Positions 19,766-31,150 of a stretch of DNA of 64,000 bases are shown piece after piece. The stretch lies in contig JARZZO010000003.1 of assembly GCA_030544215.1 (NCBI GenBank), forward strand, positions 34,104,379 to 34,168,378, in the 5' to 3' direction. Position 1 is the stretch's first letter, and the number at the start of each line of letters is the position of its first letter. This stretch comes from Zantedeschia hybrid cultivar. Lineage: Eukaryota; Streptophyta; Magnoliopsida; Alismatales; Araceae. The position numbers and the translations under genes are program-made. The notes under the pieces are model-generated. The model did no database searches, was not told the origin of the DNA, and saw nothing but the letters and a program-made list of their open reading frames with translations.

Positions 19766-20243
19766 GATTTCTAAGTCCAACCCATGGTCGGCTACCTCTT
19801 CTCCAAGTTTGGTAGGAGTCTGCTTGGGACTTATGTTAAAGGCTTATTTAAGCACCCATAGTGCGATCTAAGCCCCTCTCTTGATCTCCAAGCCTTTAGA
19901 AAGCCCTCGAGAGAGTTTCGGAGAGAGAACGTGTGTGTGGCGGTGTCTCTCAGTAGAGTGCGAGGAGGAGGATGCGAGGACGATCCGGTGAGTATGGTGG
20001 AAGCTTGTCACTTTGTCGGAGGAGATCTTCTACGGGTTCTCTTCGTGGTTAGAGAGGCAAATGATGATGAATGATCAAAACATTGTATTTTCATGAATAA
20101 AAACTACATTCTCAACCTAGTTTGCTATGTACTATGTGTATGTAATGTATGGTTACATGATTACAGTTTCTGGAGTGAGCATATGATATGCAGATCCATT
20201 ATTTCTCTCTCTTTTACTTTCTTTGATTTCTTCTGAAACAGGG

Positions 20244-20307
20244 TGAAGCACGTCCATGCAGACGACGTGATTTACGAAGCACGTCGGCTATGCACGACGT
20301 GATTCAT
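20244..20307 (+). repeat. Dyad units in the third LTR, variant pair CACGTC/GACGTG
   Basis: Two adjacent units (20244-20275 and 20274-20307), each with left arm GAAGCACGTC and right arm GACGTGATT. Both arms differ from the usual GGCGTC/GACGCC in matched positions, so pairing is kept. Confidence 0.75.
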
Positions 20308-20579
20308 GCTTAGTACTTGTTATTATTTGATTTATTCCATGTTAATTCATATTAAAACTTATGTAACATGAACCCATGATTCTGTGATGATTTAACCATG
20401 TATGCGTAGAGCAATTATTTCTGTTTAATTCTATGCTATGATAATGATGTTATTGTTAAAAAATCATATTAAGACACATATGTTATGATGCATTTGTTGC
20501 ACCATGATTAGAACTATGATTGTTCATGCATGTTCTTCATTTTTTAAAATAACAACATTTTGAAATTTTGCATGGCTGA

Positions 20580-20644
20580 CTGAATCACGTCAGGAATGGA
20601 CAACACTATTTGAATGGCATCGACTGTATATGATGCTATTTAGA
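20580..20644 (+). repeat. Dyad units in the third LTR, decayed pair
   Basis: Units 20580-20612 (CACGTCAGG / GACAACACTATT) and 20610-20644 (GGCATCGAC / GATGCTATT). The second keeps pairing with GGCATC facing GATGC. Confidence 0.6.
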
Positions 20645-21562
20645 TAGTTAATTATTGTGTATAATTTATGTTAATTGTGTGTTTATTTGCGTGTCTTGCA
20701 TATTTGTTATGCTTTATCTCATATCCTGCATTAAACAGAAGAGTTTATGCATGCATATAATTCATTTAAGATGTTAAGATGTTAATCGAAGTTTCAATGC
20801 GTCTTTAATCGATTTCATCAAAAATATTCTGAAATCGAAGTTCAAAAACAAGTAGTTCTCGAAACAGTGAGTCAATCAGCCTACAAGATAATAAATGTTG
20901 ATTTCTTGCATTTTTATTGGGTGTTCTCGCCAAAACATGAGGATTAAACAAGGGATGATAAATTGGCTCAACACTCCGAGCTCTACGTCGCCTTCCAAAA
21001 GCTCCACCACCTTGTGCACGACTGCCCGCCGCGGTGCCAGCTTGTGGGTGCTCATGCAGTTTGGTCCATCACCACCGCCCTAAAGGTCATCCCCCTGGTA
21101 GCCATCGATGCGCCAGAGGAGGTCAAGGAGCGAGGGGTGATGGTTGCAGAGTAGGCGCGGAGGGTACAGGTCGGGATCGACTCTACCTACACTGCAACGG
21201 CCATCGAAGTCTACGAGATCTTGGCACAAGTCGAGAAGGGCGTTGCCCCAGACTAGGGCTACCTCGCCGAAGTCCTCCACCGCATGGGAATACGGACCTG
21301 GAAGGAATGCGATGAAAAGATCTCATTCCTCGAGGGGGAGCTCAACATCGTCGTGAGCTCTAGTGGCAAACAGGAAGTGGTGATGATGCTCAGCAGCCTT
21401 GGAGGGCTCATGAACCACTCACGGAGTGTGGTGTTCGACATTTTGAACGGTAGGAGGGGCGACAAGCCCCATCCCAATGGTACAGTAGGAGGAGGGCATT
21501 TAGTTGAACACCTGAACACTTTAGGTGCCCAATATCTCTTTGGAGTTCATGGCATGTCAAAG

Positions 21563-21840
21563 TTATTGGGCCATCCAACTCAAAACCTTAGAGCGTTGAG
21601 TAGAGTAGGCACCATATATGTAAGTATTGTTTTTTTTTTGTCCCATATCCGTTATGGGACTATTCTAACACACCCTTTCACGTGTAGACCCTTATTAAGT
21701 TTAATTACGTGAACCATAGATATGGGATGCACGGTCTGGTTCATAATTATGGACTCTAATATCATATTGAGGTTATTGGGCCATCTAACTCAAAACTTTA
21801 AGGCATTGAGTAGAATAAGCACCATATATTTAAATATTAT
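21563..21840 (+). repeat. Tandem duplication of about 205 bp in the U-box pseudogene
   Basis: A segment starting GTTATTGGGCCATC at 21563 recurs at about 21768 with the same following words (AACTCAAAAC, TTGAGTAGA, GCACCATATAT). The tail of the second copy (CTCATATCC, GGACTATTCTA) resumes at 22283 after the MITE. So the MITE inserted into the second copy after duplication. Confidence 0.75.
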
Positions 21841-22287
21841 TTCTTTGAGAAATACTTACTGCACCACTTGGGGTGTAACAAGTCCCATGTAGAATGCACC
21901 CTCCAACCCAAAACCACCACCTAGCACCCCCACATACCCTCCCGCAGCATAATGATATGGTATTGACATGCCATGACGTCAACGCACATGTGCATCCCTT
22001 GAAAAGAAAAAAAAATTACTTTTCGTCTTGAATTTTGGAAACATATTTGCAGTTTAAGAACATGTACACGTACTTTCCGAACTATAAATATGCTCTCTAA
22101 AATTTAAGACAAAAGTATTTTTTTTTCCTTTTCAAGGGGCATCCATGCGCTGACATTATGGCACGTCAACTGCATAGAAGTATGCGGAGTGTGCCAGATG
22201 GTAGTTTTAAGTTGAAAGGTTACATTTGACGTGAGATTTACTGCACCTCAAGAGGAGGTGGTACATCAAGTATTTCTCTATTTCTTT
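21838..22287. mobile_element. Mutator-type MITE with 9-bp TSD TATTTCTTT
   Basis: The element is 21847-22278 (432 bp), bounded by GAGAAATACTT at the left and AAGTATTTCTC at the right. TATTTCTTT occurs directly outside both ends (21838-21846 and 22279-22287). Inner arms are also complementary over long stretches (ACGTCAACGCACATG near 21976 against a matching run near 22150), so it folds back. It has no ORF. A 9-bp duplication points to MULE transposase. Confidence 0.88.
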
Positions 22288-23829
22288 TGTCTCATATCCT
22301 ATTGTAGGACTATTCTATTCTAACATGGCAGAGCTGGTGACGGTCGCCACCGGGCACACCTACCACCGGGCTTCCATATTGAAGTGGCTCAGTCCAGCAA
22401 CGTCACCTGCCCATCTCCGACGAGAGGCTGCTGACCCACAACTTGGTCCCCACTTGCGCGCTCCGAAGACTGACCAGGCAGTCCTGCTGTGAACACAACA
22501 TGCCCATCGCAGACCCCTGCAAGAAATATAGGCATGGCTATGTCAAGAGACTTCTCCCCACCCTCTCTGCAGCTGCACAGGCAAACAGAATGCTATGTGA
22601 TCTCCTCGTCAAGAGGCTGTCGAGCATCGAGCCAGCGGACGAGTGTAAGACTGTGTATGAGGTCCAGCTGCTCGCCAAATCGAACATATTCGATAGAACT
22701 TGCATGGTGGAGGCAGGTGCTGTCCCTGGGCTTCTAGGCCTGTTGTCATCACCGAATTCTCACACAGATGGATGCCATGGCGTCCGTCCTGAGCCTGTCG
22801 AAGTTCCCCAAGGGGTAGAAGTCCGTCTTCGAGTTATAGGCGGCTTGTTCCCCATTGTAGAAGTTCTCAGGAAGGGGCTCAAAGTTGAAGCTCAAGGGCA
22901 TGCAGCTGCAACTGTGTTCTATCTCACATCGGCCGAGGATCACCGGACAGTGATCGGCAAAACACCGGACGCCATTCCAGCATTGGTGGCATTGTTACAG
23001 AAGGAAAGCATCCGAGGGAAGAAGAATGCCGTGGTGGCACTGTTCGGGCTACTCCTGTTCCCCGGAAACCACCGAAGAGTCATTGCAGCAGGAGCAATCT
23101 CCAATCTTATCGACCAGCTGTCGTCGGACCGGGAAGACCTTGTGGGTGATTCCTTGGCAGTTTTGGCAGCTCTGGCGGAGGCCTGAAGGAACATATGCTA
23201 TCTTGCAGTCTGCTGCAGTACCTTCACTGGTTAACATTCTGAGGTCACCCTCTTCTCCAGTCGGGAAGTACTGTATCTCTGTACTGCTGCATCCCTGCAA
23301 CAACGGTGGAGCCAAGGTGGTGAAGCTTTTGGACAGCACTCCTTCTCTTATGCCAGCACTGTATCTGGAGCTGGCAGGAGGTTACCCACGGGCGTCCAAG
23401 AACGCCAGCTCCTTGCTAAGCATCCTCCAACACAACCAAGATGACACCCCTGGCATCCACATCTCACCAGTTCAGCAAGAAAGTTTTGGTCCAGTGCAAC
23501 GACCAGCCTCTGCAATTCTCCTTGTCTACAGGTTTCAAGTGTATCTGTCCATGTACATAAAACGATATCTTACAGATTTCTTTCTTTCTTTCGTGTTGTT
23601 GGTGTCGGGCTCAGTTTTTGGATGAGCTCCATGCCTTATTGGATTCTTTTGGGGAGAATGAGAAGTTCATAGATGTACATATACAAGTATAGAGTTTTGC
23701 TTATATTAGCTAGTTGTCCTGCTTTTCTTTCAATGGGCAGAATTCAATAGAAGTTACAAGTTGATTCACCACTTTAAACAAAATTTGCACAAAGGAGATA
23801 CTTGAACAGAAATTTGCACAAAAACTACA

Positions 23830-26800
23830 TCAGCTATGCCAATTTGGCTCAAATTCAGATTTCAAGCTCAAACATGTGAACGATGGTGGTCCCTCTGTAG
23901 TGGAGACATCTAATGCCTCTTGTAACCCAGTGGCAACTTCTCCCATTGAAGGACGCCCCCGTTTGTCACCAGTACATGACAGGGCTACCTGGAGAGTGAG
24001 CACAAATGCTTCCACTGAGTACTCACCATTCAGCTTGGGATCTGCAAACTCCGAAATGTTGCCATCTCTCGTGAGGTGTCTAGCCTGCACCAAAGCCCAG
24101 ACAATAACCATGATGATTGATGAGGAAATCACATCATCAATAACAACACAAATAGGCAGGCAGTTCTTCACCATTTTACTTAATGTGAGTGGATGGTTCA
24201 CATCCAGATTCACAACCCGCTTCCCTGAAAGGATTTGTAGAAGTACCATCCCAAAGCTGTATACATCCCCAGCAGGATTCACGTGGCAGTTCTGGCGGTA
24301 TTCAGGATCGACATAGCCAAAAGTTCCTCTTACTTCTGAGCTCACATGGGAAATGCCATGGTCCATAACCTTGGACAAACCAAAGTCTGATAGCTTGGCT
24401 TCAAAGTCATCCCCGAGAAGAATGTTAGCCGGCTGCAAAAGATGTACATATTCAGCTTATAATTTGACTACCTTAATTGCAATGTGGGTTGAACAAGAGC
24501 TGCCACACTCATCCCTCGCATTAGAAGTGAAGATGTCATCAGTTTGTTGGCAGAAAGTCAGTGACAAAAGCAAGTCCTTTCCTTCATCAGACAGTAACCA
24601 ACCTAGATTGATGGGATAAGGCTCACAACTGATCAATCTATTGGTTTTTACATGTGAACAGCTCAAAGTTTTACTGTCTACTTCAGCTCAAGAGGATATT
24701 AGGAAGGGAAATCACCCTGTCATAAAGCAAATCTGATGTCACAGGCTATCTGTGAACTTATCCAACCATGCGTCTCTGGAAAGGCTGGTGCAAAGCTTAG
24801 TAAAAGGTTGGGGAAAACATCAGGTTCAAAGTCTTCAAATTCTACAGCCACATGAAATGATGTATGTTTTGGATTATGTTCATCAAAGGCCTTCAAATAG
24901 TATTGGCATTCTGAATACATGCACCTTGCAAGTTACATGTGAGTCTTGTGTACGTGCTTTTTCAATTATTCCCTTCAAATAGGATACAATAAAATAGAAC
25001 TTTATACATATGAATAATAACTAGAAACAAGTTATCAGCCATGAAAAGATGAGTACATATACATTCAGAGGGTGACTCTTTTTTTTAAGGTACATTTACA
25101 GGTGACTCTGTCAGGCTTGGAAATGAAAGTTGGTTTAAAGCACAGCTGCCTAGGCACCTTAGTTAGGGAGATCCACTGCCTCAATGCTTATCACCTCAGC
25201 CTTTTTCTTAATGGCTTTGTCTAATCAGTTTGTTTCAAAATTTAATTACCTCATGCCCTTAGGCATATGCACTACACATCATGAATCTATGTTCCTAGCT
25301 CTTGGCACCTTATAAAAAAGATGCCTCTGACTTCTTGGGTATGAATGATAATCCTGGTAAGGGTATCAGTATCCTTCAGTAGACAATAAACTTGCTCTGA
25401 TGTTTCATGTAGCCACTGGTTAGTGATATAACAAAAAAGATTGCCATGGATCTGCAACAGTAAAAGAGGAAAAATAACAGAATTACTATAGTATATCCCT
25501 CTCTCTAGTGTGCCATATATTCTATTGCATTCTACAATTTATGTCCATTTTTTCCATCATAAAGTCCCAAACAACATATAAAAGGCAGCCCAATGCCACG
25601 ACAGTCTTATTCTTATGTTTCTCAAAGAGGCTATTTCTGATTTTAAACCCATGACCTCAAGGTCACAACAGATCAACCTAACAGTTTTACCAAAGCTTCC
25701 CTCTGAAGTCCTACGTAACATATTTCAAATACAAAACAATTATCCTTACTATTTGTATGTAGCTTTAAGGTGTCTTATCTCAGATTGTAAGCGACATTGC
25801 CGAGAATGTAACAAATGTTTAATAATAACGGTACACTATAATTTTCTTCTGACCTCGGGATACAAATCTAGGATGCCTTGCATTCTTTTATACTTTATTT
25901 AAAAATGGAGCAAGGTCTTAATTTTTCATTTTCTACAATGAATTTACTGTCAAACATTTAAAACATCTATATCTATAAAAAGTTAGCCAGTCAGATCAAG
26001 CATACAAGAAAATTGTTTGAAACATTAACATGCACCAAAAAATAATTGTCTCGATACTGAGGCGTGTGCATCACCATTTTTACCTGCCAACAGATCAGGT
26101 TCAGCACAGACAATTCTGGTAATGAATACCTCTATCCATAGTCTATTGGATACCAATAAAGAATAAACCTATCCAATACACTACCTTATGCAATAAATTA
26201 ACAACTTTGGTTGAGTATAGGGCACATGACAAGCTAGTAATATGAATTTGTCATTCTGAACTTAACATCAGCCATGGGAATTTAATAAAATGGCTGAAGG
26301 TATACACATTAATAATATTTAACATATTAATGTTTATATTTAACATAAGACTGTCTATTGGTTACCGGGTTTGGTTATATGTAATATCACCTTATCCAGT
26401 GTAGTCACTTGATGAAAAGCACCGGGTATCACTTAAGCTGTTAAAGATTAGGTTTTGAAAAGTACAATTGGATATTGACCAAGATGCATGTTAACATCTG
26501 CGTCAGTTATCACTTATCAGGTTCTGGCTCACCATTACTTAGGCACTCCATGTAGGCAGGAAGGGAGGTCCACTGGCCTGCCCACTAGGTCTTTGTAAAA
26601 CCTTTGACAATGAGATGTCAAAGTTGGTGGAACCTGTACATTTGGACACAGATTAGTTCGGTCTTTGATTTCGTAACATTCCAGTTCAGGTATTGTGTGG
26701 AAAGTGAGGTTATCTATAATTTTGTGCCATGGACAAGGAATCTGGAAATAAAAATTGTAACTGATGTTATTTTAATTGGAATATCATTTATGTTTTCTGA

Positions 26801-29176
26801 ACAGTTCTGATGTGAGCATGCTTGGTCTCAACAATCACGCCATTAAATGCACCACACAACACTAGAGAAATTTTACTAGTTTCTTACTCTTACATATCCA
26901 GCAAGCTGCAAATGAATTTGCAGTATGCAATTAGGTTATAGTCTCTATCATACCCAAACAAAAGGAACGAAAGAAAGACAAGATTTATTTGGCCAGCATC
27001 GTGGACAATTAGTGGTTTTTCAGCATTGGTCCATAAGCAAATCACATTTTTCAAGTGGCTGTGACCATCATCAGTTTTTAATGTATCAACAAGAAAATTA
27101 GATCACTTCTGGTGCGAAGAAGGATGATAAAAAGTGGACTGGGAACAAGAACTTTTTTAGTTCCCATCATGGATCCTTGAAGATTTATTTTCTGCAATCC
27201 ATTGAGATGCTCCATCAATTATCAATTAATTAGAAGTACCATCATTTTGAAGAGAAAACATGAATTCATCAATAGATGGCTTGTCTTGTGAGGAGACTAA
27301 CTGTAAGACTGTGCCTACAAATAGAAGGTTCATCTTATGAGAAGCTTGTATTTGTAACATCGTGTCCATTCATGATAAAAACTGGTTGAAATTTCGGGTA
27401 AAGGTAAATGCTGGAGCTGAAGTATGATGGAATGTATTGATCCGCCGAATCACCAGCAAAAGAAGGACGAAAGTGATATTCCAAGGCAGACATGTTTCAT
27501 GCAGAAATATTAGGTCCAGTCGTGCAATTAGCTCATAGCCAAAACTAACAGCACCACAAGAAGTCCAGCCTTCCCTAAAATTAACACAAGTCGTGGGTCT
27601 ACACCAACATCAGGATGTTGCAACTGTTACTTACCCAGACTTTAGTGGCAGAGGCAAGCTTAAAATTAACTTGAGCCAGTACATCCCATGGAGGATGAGC
27701 CCTCATGTGTCTCTCATTGACAAACATATAAGAAATGCAGTTCTTTGGCAGATTAAGAAAGACATACCAATAGAGAATTCCATGTCCACACATTCTTGGG
27801 AGGATAAGACAGATCACTTGAGTGTCTGCAGACTAGCAGACACTACCATGTTGTGCAGATTAGTGAATATGAGTTTAAACCTACCTTAACATCACGGTGG
27901 ACAATGCAACCCTCTTCATATGTGTGAAGAAACCACAGACCTTGGGCACTACCAACAGCTATCTCAAGTCTCTGAATCCATGACAGCTTCTTGTCCTTTC
28001 CTGTAAAAAAACAAAACTTTGCAGGGTAGCTGCATAAACTTTAAAACATAAAAGGAAAAAGGAAGTTCAGATAAAGATGAAAATACCAAATAACCACTCT
28101 GAGAGATTGCCATTAGAGCACAACTCATATACGAGAAAGTATTCATCTTCTTCTTCACAATAGCCTATCAAAGTCACTAGATTTGGATGTCTCACATGTG
28201 AAAGGTTAGTGACCTCCCTGAAAAATGTCTCCACATATCGGTCCTTCACAATATGTTTGACGGCAACGTCACAACCATTCAGAAGTATGCCTTTGTATAC
28301 TTTTCCTGATGAAAAATGGGCAAAACTAAGCTTGCAACTGGAAAGGTAAAAGGGGGAGAAAAACTCCAGTAAAACCTACATGCAGGTGACAATCTCTACA
28401 TCTTGCAAAGTAAATCTGCACTTAAAGGCCAAACAAGTTGAAGACCAAAATATTTACATCTAGTGTTTCTATATTATCAAGATAAATAATAGAGTGGTGA
28501 AGTTTGTTTCCCAATACATCTGAACTCAGTTTCCCATTCCCAGTTTGCCTTATCAAGAGACAGGTTATGATATGGCAGATAAAACTTGATGTTCCCATTG
28601 GTACATAAACATACCAAAAATTATCATTCTGACACAGCATTGTTGATGTCTTGATTCCAGTGTTTGAAAGTATAACAAGAAGGGCACAGTAAATGGAAAG
28701 TCATCAGGCTGTGAATCCATGTACGGCTACATGAAACACATAAAAAGGGGAGAATGGTTTTAAGTTCAACACTCACCAGCTATTCCTTGGCCAATGAAAT
28801 TAAGGGTACTCAGATCATTTGTAGCAGCGTAGATCTCCTTAACTGAAATTTTGTGACAACCAAGATCCACAAGAAATGATTCCTTTGAAGCTTTAAAGGA
28901 AGAACATTAAAGGTCAGTCACAAACCTTTTACATGCATTCAGTATTTTTTTTTAGTAGTGAGTTGAAAGGTAAAGATACCATGTTTTTCTTGTAGGAGAT
29001 CTAATTTATCTTCTTTAGGTCTTTTCTTCACCAAGTTCCATATACAATCTTTTTCTTGTGGAAGATCCGATTTATCTGCTGTAGGCCTTTTCTTCACCAA
29101 GTTCCATAAGACAAAGAGGACCACTGTTACTAGAGCTACAAAGGCCCCTATAAGCACCCCTATTCCTGTGTTTGTA
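23830..29176 (-). CDS. Receptor-like protein kinase, transmembrane and kinase exons
   Basis: Six exons on the minus strand join in phase: 29176-28980, 28890-28777, 28305-28087, 28000-27885, 24432-24172, 24084-23830, all with GT-AG introns. Exon 1 has a transmembrane helix (GVLIGAFVALVTVVLFVLW) and a duplicated basic juxtamembrane segment. Kinase motifs follow: glycine loop IGQGIAGKVYKG, VAVKHI, IVHRDVK then PANILL, LSDFGLSK, GTFGYVDPEY, GDVYSFGMVLLQILSG and GRPSMGEV. All key catalytic residues are present, so it should phosphorylate Ser/Thr at the plasma membrane. The 3.45-kb intron cuts the catalytic loop. Stop TGA/TAA-side end at 23830 is after NWHS. The extracellular domain is not resolved, and I cannot name the subfamily. 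Confidence 0.85.
24433..27884 (-). other. Large RLK intron (3.45 kb)
   Basis: Lies between the exon ending HRDVK (27885) and the exon starting PANILL (24432). It has donor GTAGGTTT and acceptor TTTTGCAG on the minus strand. It is A/T-rich, with no recognisable TE protein. A kinase-like reading at 24440-24660 is only apparent (see rejected list). Confidence 0.8.
28975..29106 (-). repeat. 66-bp in-frame tandem duplication in the RLK juxtamembrane exon
   Basis: Two copies (29106-29041 and 29040-28975) encode WNLVKKRPTADKSDLPQEK and WNLVKKRPKEDKLDLLQEK. The period of 66 bp adds 22 residues without breaking the frame. The copies differ at several positions, so this is not a very recent or assembly-made repeat. 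Confidence 0.9.
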
Positions 29177-29284
29177 CTAAATGATCAAAATGAATATAAA
29201 CAAAGAAATAGTATAAACCCAATCACCATATACAAAAAGTCCAAGATGTGCAAAGGAAGCTCACCTATTCTTGTAAACATATTC

Positions 29285-29346
29285 TTTCTACTTAGTCCAA
29301 CCCCTGCAGAAACTCTTTTTACTTAGTCCATCCCCTGCAGAAACTC
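29285..29346. repeat. 31-bp tandem duplication upstream of the RLK transmembrane exon
   Basis: ACTTAGTCCAxCCCCTGCAGAAACTC occurs at 29290 and again at 29321. It is likely intronic, or near an upstream exon end: a good donor AG/GTGAGC on the minus strand lies at about 29265. Confidence 0.8.
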
Positions 29347-29500
29347 TCTTCTTTCATTAGGCAGAATATTGTATAGAATGCATAATGAAAAGTTATAATC
29401 AATTAGATACATATAATCTGACTCAGAGTAAAGATCTGTCAACAATTCAAAAGAACAACCTTAAACTTGCATCACTTGGAAAGCAGTCAAAGATGTTTGA

Positions 29501-29632
29501 GAATTACCTTTTTCATATATGGAAAGACTATACACGACCATGTAGAAAGTTAAGACCGATGTCTGAGAACTACCTTGTTCGTAATACACAAGACTATACG
29601 AGACCATGTAAAAAGTTGAAATCACTATGGCT
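29501..29632. repeat. 66-bp tandem duplication in the RLK intron region
   Basis: Copies at 29501-29566 and 29567-29632 share words such as ACTATAC, CGACCATGTA and AAAGTT. The plus-strand ORF across it repeats DYTRPCRKLRP / DYTRPCKKLKS, but I see no sign that it is a real protein. Confidence 0.8.
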
Positions 29633-30839
29633 TGAAAATCAATAAGAAGTCCAAAACTGAGACAGAAAATCTGTATTGCTCTATAGCATCATATTTTTAG
29701 CTGTGATGACTGGTGTTAATTAGGCTCATATATGTAGGTTGGTAAATCCTTGAGCTTTTGATTGGTAGCTTCTTTAAGGTAGCCACCCTTTCTCTAATAG
29801 TTCCATGAGACCACCTATTGTTACTGATACTATAGTTCATTAACAAAGTAAGAAAATGCACAGGCATATAGCTCATGTACATCACCTGTAGAGGACACTA
29901 ATAGCACGCTAGTGTGGCTGTACATTCAAATACCAAGTAATTAATGGAAAATTAATTAAGCAAAAGCACTGTGTTCCTCCCATTATTGCAATATTAGCCA
30001 AACAGAGGATGTGGTACCAGAGTCATCTATAATCCCTCGAGTATCATTCAGAAGACACTGGTGTCCTGTCAGTCCAAATCATTCATGACATGGAATCCAC
30101 TGCACCTGTTCGTGGGCAACAACACACCAAAATCTGCACTCTTACACAAGTCCTCAATAGACCTTGGCTGAACAGGGCCCAGAGTGACTCCCAATCTTTG
30201 GTGGCATTAGAGCCGAGACACAAAAGCCTGATGAACTACTGCAAACAACAAAGTAATAGTCTGATCTCAAACCAGAAATGAATGAGTACAGGATTATATA
30301 TTCTAATGCCCACATATCTACAATTCATCAGGTGGTAAAGTAAATATGCTTTACTCACATAGTTAGATACATATAAATGAGTTATGCCTCTAAATTTGAT
30401 AATTTTGGTTGTGTTAATTTGGTTGTACCCCTAATGGAGATTTCAATCAAGGATTAGGATCAGTAACCATAACTTCATAACATTATCTCCTACAATCAGA
30501 AGTGCTTAGTGTTAATTCATCTATACATGTGCCTCTGGAATAGAGAAGAGGGGGAAAAAGGAAAAGAAAGTTACTCCTGGCCATGATATCAAGGATCCTT
30601 CTAATTTGCACGTTATATATGCACCTACATTGTAGGATTACATGCTCTCAGAAATCCCTCTTCACAGAAAGAAGCAGACCCATACCGACATGGTGTGGCC
30701 TAGACTATCGCAAATAAAAGTAACAAGCCTTTCCTGAACCCAAGATTCCTATCTGAAACACCGACAGTTTCACACCAAAAACTGCACATTGACACTATAT
30801 GATAAATGATGTGTGCAACACACCTTGTCCAGTGTGAAC

Positions 30840-31150
30840 CTTTAAACTCCTCAGCCAAAAAAAAAAAAACCACCAAGAAGTGATCGAAGGATTCCTCTTC
30901 CTCTCCGCACAGAAGCAAGTTGTCCTCATCTCCGCATATACTAACCGAGCGAATCACAGATTGGTACTCTTTCATGGGATATTCTCCATATGAGGATTTT
31001 CACCCTCAGAGTGCGCTTTGGAGTGCACACACTCTGCAAAAGGATGTCAAGTCCTCACAACAGAGATGAAATTGTAGGATGATTTGACAGACAATCTCCC
31101 ATTACTCTCCCATCTCCATGACCGAAAACCTATCCTCTGAATGTCAATAC
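30840..31150 (-). pseudogene. LINE fragment, reverse-transcriptase zinc-binding region
   Basis: Across two frames on the minus strand I read SNGRLSVKSSYNFI, KILIWRISHERVP and NLLLCGEEEESFDHFLV. This is the order seen in the zf-RVT domain downstream of plant LINE RT. Frameshifts and stops are frequent, and an A12 run lies within it. It sits inside the RLK 5' region and explains the ORF there. Confidence 0.55.

Larger units (their letters stand above)
19566..20962 (+). mobile_element. LTR-like sequence starting TGTAACACCC, right end unresolved
   Basis: Begins abruptly inside the Copia fragment with TGTAACACCCAGC, a common gypsy LTR start. It contains a TATA-like TTATTTAAG near 19844, a CT-rich stretch downstream (19870-19940) and six dyad units. 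No coding sequence is present. I cannot find the far end; it lies before the U-box pseudogene at about 20963. The sequence is diverged from the Tekay-family LTR, so it is a third LTR type bearing the dyads. Confidence 0.55.
20963..23540 (+). pseudogene. PUB18/19-like U-box/ARM E3 ubiquitin ligase pseudogene
   Basis: In intact genes this family attaches ubiquitin to targets through a U-box and binds them with ARM repeats. Here the N-terminal UND-like part (SELYVAFQKLHHLV, ALKVIPLVAI) has internal stops. The U-box begins only at VTVATGHTYHRASILKWL (22335), without its conserved first half, and shifts frame near 22400. The ARM region is open at 22443-23186 (LLAKSNIFDRTCMVEAGAVP, GKKNAVVALFGLLLFPGNHR) with compensating frameshifts near 22760, then shifts again near 23180 (EGTYAILQSAAVPSLVNIL). 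The 21510-22320 stretch is inserted repeat DNA. It is not functional. Confidence 0.85.

Noticed and set aside
24440..24666. Kinase-like reading CSTHIAIK upstream of the DFG exon
   Set aside because: It looked like a degraded catalytic loop, but the exon at 27885-28000 carries an intact HRDVK that joins the DFG exon in phase. This stretch is intron.
30700..30975. Extracellular exon of the RLK
   Set aside because: The sequence fits a LINE zinc-binding region (NLLLCGEEEESFDHF with KSSYNFI upstream) better than a receptor domain.
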